From positions 806,001 to 870,000 of the forward strand of contig NZ_CP109181.1 in assembly GCF_036248275.1 (NCBI RefSeq): a stretch of 64,000 nt of DNA. The letters run 5' to 3'. Below are positions 1 to 8,281 of this stretch, in pieces; the stretch's first letter is position 1; each line of letters starts with the position of its first letter. Under the pieces are notes generated by a model. That model saw only the letters and a program-made list of their open reading frames with translations, did no database searches and was not told where the DNA came from. The translations under genes and the position numbers were made by a program. This DNA is from Streptomyces sp. NBC_01716. Its GTDB lineage: Bacteria; Actinomycetota; Actinomycetes; Streptomycetales; Streptomycetaceae.

Positions 1-538
1 CGGGGTGCGGGGTCAGCTCGACGAGTACACGCGGCAGACGCCCCCGCGGGTGGCTCCCTTCGTGTCGGCGGGGCCCGAGCTGCTGCACCGGATGCTCGAA
101 GGGACGGCGGCCCGGCGGCGGCTGAGCCGAAGACGGCGGCTGGCGCTGGTCGCCGCGGCGGTGGTGATCGCGGTGGGCGGCCCGTTCGCGATCGTCGAGA
201 CGCGGGGGGACGGCGGCTCCCCGGGGGCACCGACCGCCGAGCGGTGGACGGCGACGGACCGCAGGACCGGGACGGCGGCCGTCGTGACGGCGGCGGAGAA
301 GGGCTGGGGCACGGATGTCGCCCTGGAGCTGTCGAAGTCGACGGCGGCCGGGGTGTGCGAGCTGGTCGCCGTGGGCCGTGACGGGTCGGAGGAGACCGTG
401 ATGACCTGGTCCGCCCGTGGGGACGGCGGGGGGCCGATGGTCACCTGGGGCGGCGCCGCGCTGCGGCCGTACGAGATCGACCGGTTCGAGGTGCGGACGG
501 CGGCCGGGCACCGGCTGATGACGGTACGGGGCGGGTGA
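1..538 (+). CDS. C-terminal part of a single-pass membrane protein, possibly an anti-sigma factor (partial)
   Basis: The reading frame is open at the left edge of the window, so the true start probably lies upstream; a GTG at position 5 is only the first in-frame start visible. What remains is a basic stretch rich in Arg, one hydrophobic segment (about residues 45-65 from that GTG), then a roughly 110-residue extracytoplasmic domain without recognisable motif. A cytoplasmic N-terminus followed by an Arg-rich stop, one membrane helix and a small outer domain is the layout of streptomycete anti-sigma factors with a zinc-finger N-terminus, but the diagnostic His/Cys motif would be outside the window. 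Treat the function as unproven. It is convergent with the DNA glycosylase gene, 18 bp away. Confidence 0.5.
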   Translation, partial: GVRGQLDEYTRQTPPRVAPFVSAGPELLHRMLEGTAARRRLSRRRRLALVAAAVVIAVGGPFAIVETRGDGGSPGAPTAERWTATDRRTGTAAVVTAAEKGWGTDVALELSKSTAAGVCELVAVGRDGSEETVMTWSARGDGGGPMVTWGGAALRPYEIDRFEVRTAAGHRLMTVRGG

Positions 539-556
539 CGGGGGCGCGCCGTGGGG

Positions 557-1423
557 CTATTTGAGGAAGCGTGACGTCGTGCGGTCGGCCAGCGGTTTGC
601 CGCCGGTCTGGCAGGTCGGGCAGTACTGGAGCGAGGAGTCGGCGAAGGAGACCGACCTGATGGTGTCGCCGCAGACCGGACACTCCTCACCGGCCCGCCC
701 GTGCACCCGCAGACCGCTCTTCTTCTCGGCCTTCAGCCGGCCCGCCGCGACGCCCCGCGAACGCTCGATCGCCGAGTTCAGCGTCGAGCGCATGGCGTCG
801 TACAGGACGGTGATCTCGTCTTCCGTCAGATTCTGGACCGGCTTGAAGGGCGACATCTTCGCCGTGTGAAGGATCTCGTCGCTGTAGGCGTTGCCGATGC
901 CCGCGATCAGCCGCTGGTCCCGCAGGGCGCCCTTGAGCTGCCGCCGCTCGCCTGTGAACAGTGCGGCGAGCGCGTCCCGGTCGAAGGCGTCGTGGAGCGG
1001 GTCGGGACCGAGGGTCGCGATGGCCGGGACCTCGAAGGGGTCCCGTACGAGATGGACGGCGAGCCGCTTGGTGGTGCCCGCCTCGGTCAGGTCGAACCCG
1101 TCGCCCTCGGCGAGCACCGTCCGCAGCGCGAGCGGCCCCTTCCCGGGGCGTGGCGGGGCCGGCGGGAACTCATCCTTCCAGCGCAGCCAGCCCGCGCGGG
1201 CCAGATGGACCGCGAGGTGCAGGCCGGAGTCGCCCGCCACGATGTCGAGCCACTTGCCGTGGCGCTCGATCGCGCTGACGGTGGTGCCGGCCAGGGCGGC
1301 GAGCGGGGGGTCGTAGGTTTTCAGGACGTTGATCGTCAGGGGCAGGACGCGAACGATCTCCTTGCCGACCAGATGGCCGTCGAGGAACTCTCGCAGCGCT
1401 TCGACCTCGGGAACTTCGGGCAT
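557..1423 (-). CDS. Fpg/Nei family DNA glycosylase/AP lyase
   Basis: Base-excision repair enzyme that removes oxidised bases and nicks the abasic site by beta/delta elimination. The mature N-terminus MPEVPEVE carries the family's catalytic Pro2 and Glu3, which also decides the start: an upstream in-frame ATG at 1441 would add six residues and bury the catalytic proline. The helix-two-turn-helix region precedes a C-terminal zinc finger (CPVCG ... CPTC) as in classical Fpg. Length (288 aa) is normal. The actinobacterial genomes carry several paralogues of this family, and I cannot tell Fpg (8-oxoG) from Nei (oxidised pyrimidine) specificity from the sequence alone. Confidence 0.93.
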   Translation of the reverse strand: MPEVPEVEALREFLDGHLVGKEIVRVLPLTINVLKTYDPPLAALAGTTVSAIERHGKWLDIVAGDSGLHLAVHLARAGWLRWKDEFPPAPPRPGKGPLALRTVLAEGDGFDLTEAGTTKRLAVHLVRDPFEVPAIATLGPDPLHDAFDRDALAALFTGERRQLKGALRDQRLIAGIGNAYSDEILHTAKMSPFKPVQNLTEDEITVLYDAMRSTLNSAIERSRGVAAGRLKAEKKSGLRVHGRAGEECPVCGDTIRSVSFADSSLQYCPTCQTGGKPLADRTTSRFLK

Positions 1424-1492
1424 GCCCCCAGGGTGCCGCACCGCCGGGGCAAACGCCGGGTGAGCATGGCACGAGGGGGCCGGAGCCGCTGG

Positions 1493-2359
1493 TCAGAGGC
1501 CGTAGACCGTGGTGGCCGTCCCGCCGAAGACCGCCCGCCGCTCGTTCCCGCTCAGGCCGGCGGTCAGCTCGCGGGTGACGTCCACGACCTCGCCGTAACT
1601 GGCGGCCAATCGGCACACCGGCCAGTCCGAGCCGAACATCAGGCGCGCGGAGCCGAACGCGTCGAGCACGGTCTCGGTGTACGGGCGCAGCGTGTCGGCC
1701 GTCCAGGAGTCCCACTCGGCCTCGGTGACCATGCCGGAGAGCTTGCACACGACGTTGGGCCGGGCGGCCAGCGCGCGGATATGGCCGGCCCAGGGGTCGA
1801 GGCCGCCGGAGGCGATGGGCGGCTTGCCGAGGTGGTCGAGTACGAAGGTCAGCTGGGGCAGCAGTGCGGCGACCGCGGTGGCCGCCGGCAGCTGGTGCGG
1901 CAGGAGGATCAGGTCGTACGCGAGCCCGGCGGCGGCCACGGCGGCGAGCCCGTGCCGTACGCCGGGACGCAGCAGCCACTCGGGGTCGGGCTCGCCCTGG
2001 ACCTGGTGGCGGATTCCCACGAGCTTGTCGCCGCCGGGCAGCGCGCGCAGCGCGGCGAGAGTGTCGGCGACATCGGGGGCGGTGATGTCGGTCCAGCCGA
2101 CGACACCGGCGATCAGCTCGTTCGCGTCGGCGAGTGCGAGGAATTCGGGGGTCTCCTCGGGGACCGTGACGGTCTGGACGAGCACGGTGGCACCGACGCC
2201 GGCGGCGCGGGCCTCGGGAGCGAGGTCGGCGACGGTGAAGTTCCGCCGGATGGGTGCCATGGCGGGACCGGTGATCCAGTCCTGGTCGCGTACGGACAGG
2301 TCCCACACGTGGTGGTGGGCGTCCACGACGGGCGCGGAGGTGGTCGGCTGCCGGTTCAT
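1493..2359 (-). CDS. Amidohydrolase-family lactonase, probable L-fucono-1,5-lactonase type
   Basis: 288-residue TIM-barrel hydrolase of the COG3618/amidohydrolase-2 group. The metal-binding HHHVWD motif follows the N-terminus closely, and the C-terminal FGSDWPV motif contributes the conserved Asp. The gene starts at an ATG overlapping the stop of the upstream aldo/keto reductase by 4 bp, so the two are translationally coupled. In actinobacteria this pair typically forms steps one and two of non-phosphorylated L-fucose (or related aldose) oxidation: aldose to lactone, then lactone to acid. The substrate assignment rests on family and neighbour, not on a substrate-specific residue. Later pathway genes (dehydratase, FAH-type aldolase) are absent here. 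Confidence 0.82.
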   Translation of the reverse strand: MNRQPTTSAPVVDAHHHVWDLSVRDQDWITGPAMAPIRRNFTVADLAPEARAAGVGATVLVQTVTVPEETPEFLALADANELIAGVVGWTDITAPDVADTLAALRALPGGDKLVGIRHQVQGEPDPEWLLRPGVRHGLAAVAAAGLAYDLILLPHQLPAATAVAALLPQLTFVLDHLGKPPIASGGLDPWAGHIRALAARPNVVCKLSGMVTEAEWDSWTADTLRPYTETVLDAFGSARLMFGSDWPVCRLAASYGEVVDVTRELTAGLSGNERRAVFGGTATTVYGL

Positions 2360-3330
2360 CGGGCGTCGCCCTCCAGCAGGCCCTCGGCGCGCAGCTCGTC
2401 CCAGAGCGCGTCGGGGACCGTACGGCCGTACATCTCCGCGGCGTCCTGGACCTCGCCCGGTGAGCGGGTCCCCACGAGGACGCTCGCGACGGCCGGATGA
2501 CGAAGGGGGTAGGCGATGGCGGCGGCGCGCAGGGGGACGCCGTGCCGCTCGGCGACGGACTTGATACGCAGGGCGCGCTCCAGGAGGGCGGGCGGCGCCG
2601 CCGCGTAGTCGTAGGTCGCGCCCGGTCGCGGGTCGGCGAGCAGCCCGGAGTTGAAGACGCCGCCGACGATCACGCTCCGGCCGCGCGCGGCGGCCTCGGG
2701 GAGCAGTTCGGCGAGGGCGGACTGGTCGAGGAGCGTGTAGCGGCCGGCGCACAGGACGACGTCGATGTCGGTGTCCCGCAGGAACCGGGTGAGCACGCCG
2801 GTCTGGTTCATCCCGGCCCCGATCGCACCGACGACTCCCTCGGCGCGCAGCCGCTCCAGCGCGGGGTAGGCCTGCGCCAGGGCCTCGGCGACGTGGTCGT
2901 CCGGGTCATGGAGGTAGACCATGTCGATCCGGTCGGTGCCGAGCCGCTCCAGGCTGTCGTCGATACTGCGCCGTACGCCGTCGGCGCTGAAGTCCCATAC
3001 GCGACGGTGCGTGGCGCGCACGGCGAAGCCGTTGTCGAGGTCGTCACCGTCCGCGAACGGCAGGGGCTCAAGGAGCCGCCCCACCTTGGTCGACAGCGTG
3101 TAGTCGCCCCGGGGCCGGCCCCGCAGTGCCTCCCCGACGCGACGCTCGGCGAGGCCGAGACCGTAGTGCGGCGCGGTGTCGAAGTAACGTATGCCCGCGC
3201 CCCAGGCGGCATCGACCGCCGCGGCGGCCTGGTCGGGTTCGACGGGGGTGTAGAGATTCCCGATCCCGGCGGATCCGAAGGAGAGCTCGGACACGCCGAC
3301 CTCGCCGCGTCCGAGGGTGTTCTGCCGCAT
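2356..3330 (-). CDS. Aldo/keto reductase, D-threo-aldose (L-fucose) 1-dehydrogenase type
   Basis: NAD(P)-dependent oxidation of an aldose C1 to the lactone. The protein is a full-length AKR barrel of 324 residues: Asp/Tyr in YFDTAPHYG, catalytic Lys in STKVGRLL and His in YLHDPDD. The GLGLAERRVG stretch after the Tyr and KVGRLL are typical of the L-fucose/galactose dehydrogenase subgroup. The start at 3330 is chosen because a GGGAGG ribosome-binding site sits about 9 nt upstream; a longer frame from 3369 would add 13 residues and overlap that site. It is first in a two-gene operon with the lactonase (ATGA overlap). Substrate is inferred from family and context. Confidence 0.85.
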   Translation of the reverse strand: MRQNTLGRGEVGVSELSFGSAGIGNLYTPVEPDQAAAAVDAAWGAGIRYFDTAPHYGLGLAERRVGEALRGRPRGDYTLSTKVGRLLEPLPFADGDDLDNGFAVRATHRRVWDFSADGVRRSIDDSLERLGTDRIDMVYLHDPDDHVAEALAQAYPALERLRAEGVVGAIGAGMNQTGVLTRFLRDTDIDVVLCAGRYTLLDQSALAELLPEAAARGRSVIVGGVFNSGLLADPRPGATYDYAAAPPALLERALRIKSVAERHGVPLRAAAIAYPLRHPAVASVLVGTRSPGEVQDAAEMYGRTVPDALWDELRAEGLLEGDAR

Positions 3331-3498
3331 TGCGCTGTGCCTCCCGAAGTTGACACCGAGAATATTCATCGGATGACTGGGGTGGCGTCAACACTTTTGG
3401 GCGGGCGAAGTGTGTGGTGACCGGGGCTGTTCGGCTTCGGTCGGCACGGTGATCGGGACCACCACCGGACGGCGCGGGCAAGGGCCGAATTGTCGGAC

Positions 3499-5958
3499 CT
3501 ATCGGGCGAGTTGGACGACGGCGGGTTCGGCGACGAGGGTGAGCTGGGTGGGGGGTTCGGGTTCGGCGGCGGGCCGCTCGGCGTGCGCCGCAGGCGCGGT
3601 TGCGGTCTCGGGCGGTTCGACGCGAGCCGCGAGGCCGGGGGCCAGGGCCGTTTCAGCTGGCGCCGGTGAACCGCTCGACTGCGGTCCGACCGACCGCCAG
3701 GCGGGCGCCGAAGGCACGGCAGGCGCTGCCGATTCGCTTGGTACCGGTTCGCCGCACACGGCGTCGGAAGCCAACGCCGCTACGACAGCCCGCTCCTCGC
3801 GCGCCGCAAGCGCCGCACGCTCGCCCGCCGCCAGTGCGGCTTCCGCAGAAGCCGCAGGCTTGACGGTTGACGCCTTGGCGCGAGCCGCATGGTCAGAAAC
3901 TCTCGCCGACTTTGCAGACCCCTCGACGGGCGCCGTTGGTGCAACGATCAACGCCGATCCGGCAGGCACTGCCGAATCGCTCGCCGTCAATGCGGCTTCC
4001 GCAGGAGTCACAGGCTTGACCTTCGACGCCTCGGCGCGAGCCGCACGGTCAGAAGCCAACGCCGCTGCGGCGGACCGCTCATCGTGCACCGCACGCTCGC
4101 GCGCCCTCGGTGCGGCTTTGGCGCGAGACGCGCGGTTCGAGGACCTCGCCGGTTTGGCGGGCGCCGCAGGCGGAACGCTCGTCGCCGAGCTGGCAGACGT
4201 CGACGCACCGCTCGCCGTCAATGCGGCTTCGGCAAGACCCGCGGGCTGGACGCTCGGTACCTCGGCGCCAGCCGCACGGTCAGAAGCCAACGCCGGTTCG
4301 GCGGACGGCACGTCGGAAACCAACGCCACCACGGCGTGCCCCTCGTCGTGCGCCGCAGGCCCGGCGCTCCGTGCCTCCGCGCCAGCCGCACGGTCGGAAG
4401 CCGACGCCGCTACCGCGGACCGCTCATCGTGCGCCGCAGGCTTGGCGGGTGTCTTGGTGCGAGCCGCCCGCTTGGAGGGGTCGGGGATGAGTCCCGGTTC
4501 GGCGCGCGGGGCTTCGTGCGGCGGCATCGTGGTGAGCAGTTCGTTCAGCTCATCGTTCATGTTCTTCGCCAGGCCGTCCAGGTCCGGTACCGCCTTGCCG
4601 TCGGCCACCAGGCCCACGTGGACCTGGCCGCCGTAGGTCGTCAGGCCCACCGCCAGGGACTGGCCGCGGGCCAGCGGGGCCATCGGGTAGACCTCGCGCA
4701 GCGGGCAGCCCGCGAACGAGAGCGTCGTGCGTGGGAGGGGGACGCTCGTCACCAGGATGTCGAAGAGGATCCGGGCCGCGTTGGACGCGAGAGGTGCGCC
4801 GAGGCGGTGTGCCAGGGGGTGGAGTTGGTCGGCGATCACGGCCAGGGCTCCCGCGCCACGCGTGGGGCCGTCCTTCTTGTTGCGGTCCATGACCCGCCGT
4901 ACCGCCGCCAGCCTGGTCCGTGCGTCCGGCTCGGAGACGGGCAGGCCCACGAGGTACGCGGAGAGCACGTTGCCCGAGCCCGAGCCGCCGCCCGCGTTCT
5001 GCCGGGCCCGGCTCGGGCGTCGCCCCGAGACCGGCACCAGCGCGCGCGGGTCCGAGGAGCCTTCCGGCAGGTGTTCGCCCCGCTCCAGCATCCAGCGCCG
5101 CAGCCCGCCCGCCACCGTGGCGAGCAGGACGTCGTTGACCGTGCCGCCGTGCGCCTTGCGTACCGCCCGTACGTCCTCCAGCGCCAGCACCGCCGTGGCC
5201 AGCCGCCGCGTGCCGCTGGAGCCCGCGGTGAGCGCGGGCGTACCGCGCAGGTCGAGCCGGCTCGCGCGAACCATCGACGCGCCGATCCCGAGCGCCCTCG
5301 CCAGCTCACCGATCCGGTCCCGCGCGATGTCGGCCATCTGCCAGGGGCCGGGCAGCCAGGACCGGGGCGACGCGGGCCGCGTCCGGCGGGCGCCGGCCGC
5401 GCGCGCGTCGGCGATCTGGTCGAAGATCCCCGCGCCGATGGCCACCGCGCGCATGCCGTCCGCGAGCGCGTGGTGCAGTTTCACGAGTACGGCGAAGGGC
5501 CGCCGCCCCTCGGGTGCGTAATCCGGCCCTGGGCCGCCCGTCAGGAGGTACATCTCCCAGGGCGGGATGCCACGTTCCAGCGGCCGTTCCATCAGCTCCC
5601 CGGCCAGCCGCGTGGTCTCCTCGGCGAAGTCTCCGGGGGGCAGCTCCAGGTGTCTGACGTGTCTGCGTACGTCGAAGTCCTTGTCGACGCTCCAGGCCGC
5701 GCCCCCCACGGGCAGCAGCACGTCCCGTACCCGCATCCGGAGCCGGGGGACGGCCGCCGCGCGGGTGGCGAGCAGCTCCAGCAGCGCCTCGTCACCGGGG
5801 CGGGCGGTCCGCGCGCCCGCCCCGGCGGCCGGACCGTCCGCCTCCAGGCGGTCCCGCACCGGCCCGAAGACCGCGAGCGCGCCGAGATGCATCGGATGGT
5901 CCGGGGATTCGAGATGCCAGAAGGCCAGATCGAGAGGTGCCAGCAGCTCGGTGGTCAA
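3499..5958 (-). CDS. Wax ester synthase/diacylglycerol acyltransferase (WS/DGAT) with long Ala-rich repetitive tail
   Basis: Acyl-CoA-dependent acyltransferase making triacylglycerol and/or wax ester storage lipid. Residues 1 to about 480 form the WS/DGAT domain, with the catalytic HHALADG motif at about 162-168 (HHxxxDG) and the usual C-terminal WES_acyltransf region. I place the start at a TTG (5958) preceded by GAGG, giving MTTELLAPLD, the family N-terminus; a GTG/ATG start farther up would add non-conserved residues. Unusually, about 330 residues follow the enzyme domain, made of degenerate Ala/Glu/Ser-rich repeats (HDERSA..ALASDRAARAEA and variants), taking the protein to 819 aa against a normal 450-500. 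The gene is monocistronic as far as visible. Confidence 0.9.
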   Translation of the reverse strand: MTTELLAPLDLAFWHLESPDHPMHLGALAVFGPVRDRLEADGPAAGAGARTARPGDEALLELLATRAAAVPRLRMRVRDVLLPVGGAAWSVDKDFDVRRHVRHLELPPGDFAEETTRLAGELMERPLERGIPPWEMYLLTGGPGPDYAPEGRRPFAVLVKLHHALADGMRAVAIGAGIFDQIADARAAGARRTRPASPRSWLPGPWQMADIARDRIGELARALGIGASMVRASRLDLRGTPALTAGSSGTRRLATAVLALEDVRAVRKAHGGTVNDVLLATVAGGLRRWMLERGEHLPEGSSDPRALVPVSGRRPSRARQNAGGGSGSGNVLSAYLVGLPVSEPDARTRLAAVRRVMDRNKKDGPTRGAGALAVIADQLHPLAHRLGAPLASNAARILFDILVTSVPLPRTTLSFAGCPLREVYPMAPLARGQSLAVGLTTYGGQVHVGLVADGKAVPDLDGLAKNMNDELNELLTTMPPHEAPRAEPGLIPDPSKRAARTKTPAKPAAHDERSAVAASASDRAAGAEARSAGPAAHDEGHAVVALVSDVPSAEPALASDRAAGAEVPSVQPAGLAEAALTASGASTSASSATSVPPAAPAKPARSSNRASRAKAAPRARERAVHDERSAAAALASDRAARAEASKVKPVTPAEAALTASDSAVPAGSALIVAPTAPVEGSAKSARVSDHAARAKASTVKPAASAEAALAAGERAALAAREERAVVAALASDAVCGEPVPSESAAPAVPSAPAWRSVGPQSSGSPAPAETALAPGLAARVEPPETATAPAAHAERPAAEPEPPTQLTLVAEPAVVQLAR
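3700..4480 (-). repeat. Degenerate tandem coding repeats in the DGAT tail
   Basis: On the plus strand the string GCCGCACGGTCAGAAGCCAA and near copies recur at about 4040, 4271 and 4385 with weaker copies near 3760 and 3885, and GCCGTCAATGCGGCTTC recurs at 3984 and 4214. They encode the alternating (V)HDERSA.AALASDRAA and AEAALTAS modules of the DGAT C-terminus. Spacing is irregular (about 115-230 bp), so this is a set of shuffled modules, not a clean tandem array. Confidence 0.7.
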
Positions 5959-6033
5959 GGGGGCCTCATGTCTTGGGGAGGGGTGGAGACGGCAAGTCAA
6001 TCGCCGACGGTCGGTTACGGTCAAGCATCAAGT

Positions 6034-6050
6034 AGTAACGTTCAGTTAGT
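6034..6050. promoter_or_regulatory. Operator-like inverted repeat upstream of the DGAT gene
   Basis: AGTAAC-N5-GTTAGT is an imperfect dyad (5 of 6 positions) in an AT-richer 60-bp gap just upstream of the acyltransferase. Its size resembles TetR-family sites that often control lipid genes, but no TetR gene is adjacent. Weak assignment. Confidence 0.3.
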
Positions 6051-6084
6051 GTCACTGTAATGCCCGGTGCCCGGCGCGGCCTTC

Positions 6085-8193
6085 TCAGCCGCCCAGCCCC
6101 GCAAGGGAGCCGGTGGAGTCGTCCGGCCCCGCCCGGGACGAGATGACAAACTCGGCCCAGACGCACTTGCCGCTGCCGCGGGACTCCACACCCCACTCGT
6201 CGGCCAGGACGTCCACCAGGACCAGACCGCGCCCCGAGACCCCCGTCTCCCCCGCGTCCCTGATCCGCGGCAGCGCGCTCGACCTGTCCTCGACCTCAAG
6301 CCGCAGCCGCCGCTCCATCCTCGACAGCACCCGGACGATCACGGTCGCGTCGCCGTCGGTGTGCGTCAGCGCGTTGGTCATCAGCTCGTCCGCCACCAGC
6401 TCGATGTCGTCGGAGCGGCCCTGCGCGCCCCAGGCCCGTACGGCCGCGCGGACCATGTGACGGGCCGACGACAGCGCCTCGGGCTCGTTCTGCCCGACGT
6501 GCTGCTGGAGCCTGCCGCCGGTCCTGCCGGCGTACGCGCCCCGACGGTGCATCAGCAGGACCGCGACGTCGTCCTCGCCGCCCCGCTCGTCCACCACCTC
6601 GCAGAGCCGGTCGGCCAGTTCCTGGGGGTCGCGCGGGCCGTCCTCGATCAGGGCCGACAGCCTCTGCATGCCTTCGTCGAGATCGGCGCCGGGCATCTCC
6701 ACCAGCCCGTCGGTATAGAGGACCAGCATCTGGCCGGGGTCCAACTCGACGGTGTTCACGGGGTAGTCGAGTCGGCCGAACTCCGCCGAGAGTCCCAGCG
6801 GCAGCCCGCCCTCCGCGGGCAGCCGGCGGCAACTGCCGTCGGTGTCCCGGACCATGGGGTCGATATGGCCGGCCCGCACCATCCGGATGACGCCCGTGGT
6901 CAGGTCAACCTCCGCGTAGATGCAGGTCGCGAAGCGGTCGGTGTCGAGTTCGTGCAGGAACACCGAGGCCCGCGCCATTACGGTCGCCGGGGTGTGGCCC
7001 TCGGCCGCGTACGCCCGCAGCACGATCCGCAGCTGTCCCATCACGGCCGCGGCGTCGGTGTCATGGCCCTGTACGTCTCCGATGACGGCGCCGACCCGGC
7101 CGCCCGGCAGCGGGATGACGTCGTACCAGTCACCGCCGATGTCCCTGCCGAGCCGGGCCGAGCGGTAGCGGACCGCGATGTCCGCGCCCTCCACGGCCGG
7201 GATCCGGCGCGGCAGCATCGCCTGCTGGAGCCCTTCGGCGAGATCGTGCTCCTGCTCGAAGAGGACGGCGCGCTGGAGGCTCTGCGCGATGCCGCTGACG
7301 AGGGCGACCAGCAGGTTGCGGTCCTCCGTCGTGAAGCCGATCTTGTCGCCGTAGAGCAGCCCGATGGCCCCGATGGGGCGGCCCTGCGCGATCAGTGGCA
7401 GATAGGCCGCCGAGGTGATGCCGAGATGGCTGATGTGCGGCCAGAGGCCCGGGTAGGAGACGGCGAAGTCCTCCGTGGTCTCGATGAACCGCGGCGAGAG
7501 CGTGCGGATCACCTCGCTCATCGGGTATTCCTCGTCCACCCGTGTGACGCGCGTCCCCGGCACGAAGGAGCCCGTCGGCCCCTCGGCGACCAGATGGATA
7601 CGGCCCGAGTCGAGGAGTCCCATCACCACGCTGGAGGCGCCGAGGTGTTCGAGGCCGTCGGACTGCTTCAGCACGTCGATGACGTCCTGGACCGTTCTGG
7701 CGTGGGCGAGCGCGGCCGTGGCGCCCTCGACGACACTGGTCCGCCGCCGGCGTTCCTCGTCGAGTTCGAGCCGTGCCATCGAGTCGGCGAGTTCCTGCGT
7801 CGCGTCGCGGATGATGCCGATGAGGCGGCTGGGGCGGCCGGCCCGGTCGCGGTGGACCGAGCCCTGCCCGTGGGTCCAGCGCAGGGTGCCGTTACGGCGC
7901 CGGACCCGGAAGTAGGCTCCGTAACCACCGCTGCCGCTGCTGAGCGCCTCCCCGACGACGGCGTCGAGCCGGCTGCGCTCCCCCGGTGGCAGGCGCTCCA
8001 GGAGCTTGTCGCGCGTGCCGTCGTATTCATCGGCGCGCAGATCGAGGATCTCCAGCGCCACCCGGTCCAGATGGAAATGTCCGCTGTCGAGATCCCAGTC
8101 GAAGCAGCCCATGCCGTTGAGGGACAGGCTCAGTTCCGGCTTCGCGGGCCAGTCGTCGGGGAGCGACGGGGGCCCCGTTTCCCGATCGACCAT
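6085..8193 (-). CDS. PAS-GAF-SpoIIE(PP2C)-HATPase multidomain serine phosphatase/regulator
   Basis: Cytoplasmic signalling protein of 702 residues, a common streptomycete type that dephosphorylates anti-sigma-factor antagonists. Domain order: PAS fold (about 20-135), GAF sensor (about 150-315), SpoIIE-type PP2C phosphatase (about 330-545) with metal-binding GGDWYDV, GDVQGHD and GGEDDVAVLL, then a C-terminal RsbW-like ATPase (about 570-690) with the N-box ADELMTNALTH and G-box SGRGLVLVD. Having both phosphatase and kinase-fold domains in one chain suggests it can run both arms of a partner-switching cycle. No cognate STAS antagonist or sigma gene is adjacent. No membrane segment is visible. 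Confidence 0.92.
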   Translation of the reverse strand: MVDRETGPPSLPDDWPAKPELSLSLNGMGCFDWDLDSGHFHLDRVALEILDLRADEYDGTRDKLLERLPPGERSRLDAVVGEALSSGSGGYGAYFRVRRRNGTLRWTHGQGSVHRDRAGRPSRLIGIIRDATQELADSMARLELDEERRRRTSVVEGATAALAHARTVQDVIDVLKQSDGLEHLGASSVVMGLLDSGRIHLVAEGPTGSFVPGTRVTRVDEEYPMSEVIRTLSPRFIETTEDFAVSYPGLWPHISHLGITSAAYLPLIAQGRPIGAIGLLYGDKIGFTTEDRNLLVALVSGIAQSLQRAVLFEQEHDLAEGLQQAMLPRRIPAVEGADIAVRYRSARLGRDIGGDWYDVIPLPGGRVGAVIGDVQGHDTDAAAVMGQLRIVLRAYAAEGHTPATVMARASVFLHELDTDRFATCIYAEVDLTTGVIRMVRAGHIDPMVRDTDGSCRRLPAEGGLPLGLSAEFGRLDYPVNTVELDPGQMLVLYTDGLVEMPGADLDEGMQRLSALIEDGPRDPQELADRLCEVVDERGGEDDVAVLLMHRRGAYAGRTGGRLQQHVGQNEPEALSSARHMVRAAVRAWGAQGRSDDIELVADELMTNALTHTDGDATVIVRVLSRMERRLRLEVEDRSSALPRIRDAGETGVSGRGLVLVDVLADEWGVESRGSGKCVWAEFVISSRAGPDDSTGSLAGLGG

Positions 8194-8281
8194 GGAGTCA
8201 CTCTGTCATCATTTGTCGGATATATCGACCGGTCAGCTGCCCAGGCGCGTACGGGAGAGGGACCCGCGTGGGCGCGGCCGT

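Noticed and set aside
701-2500. Plus-strand frame of about 600 codons over the glycosylase and lactonase genes
   Set aside because: Antisense to two genes with clear family motifs; no motif or ribosome-binding site of its own.
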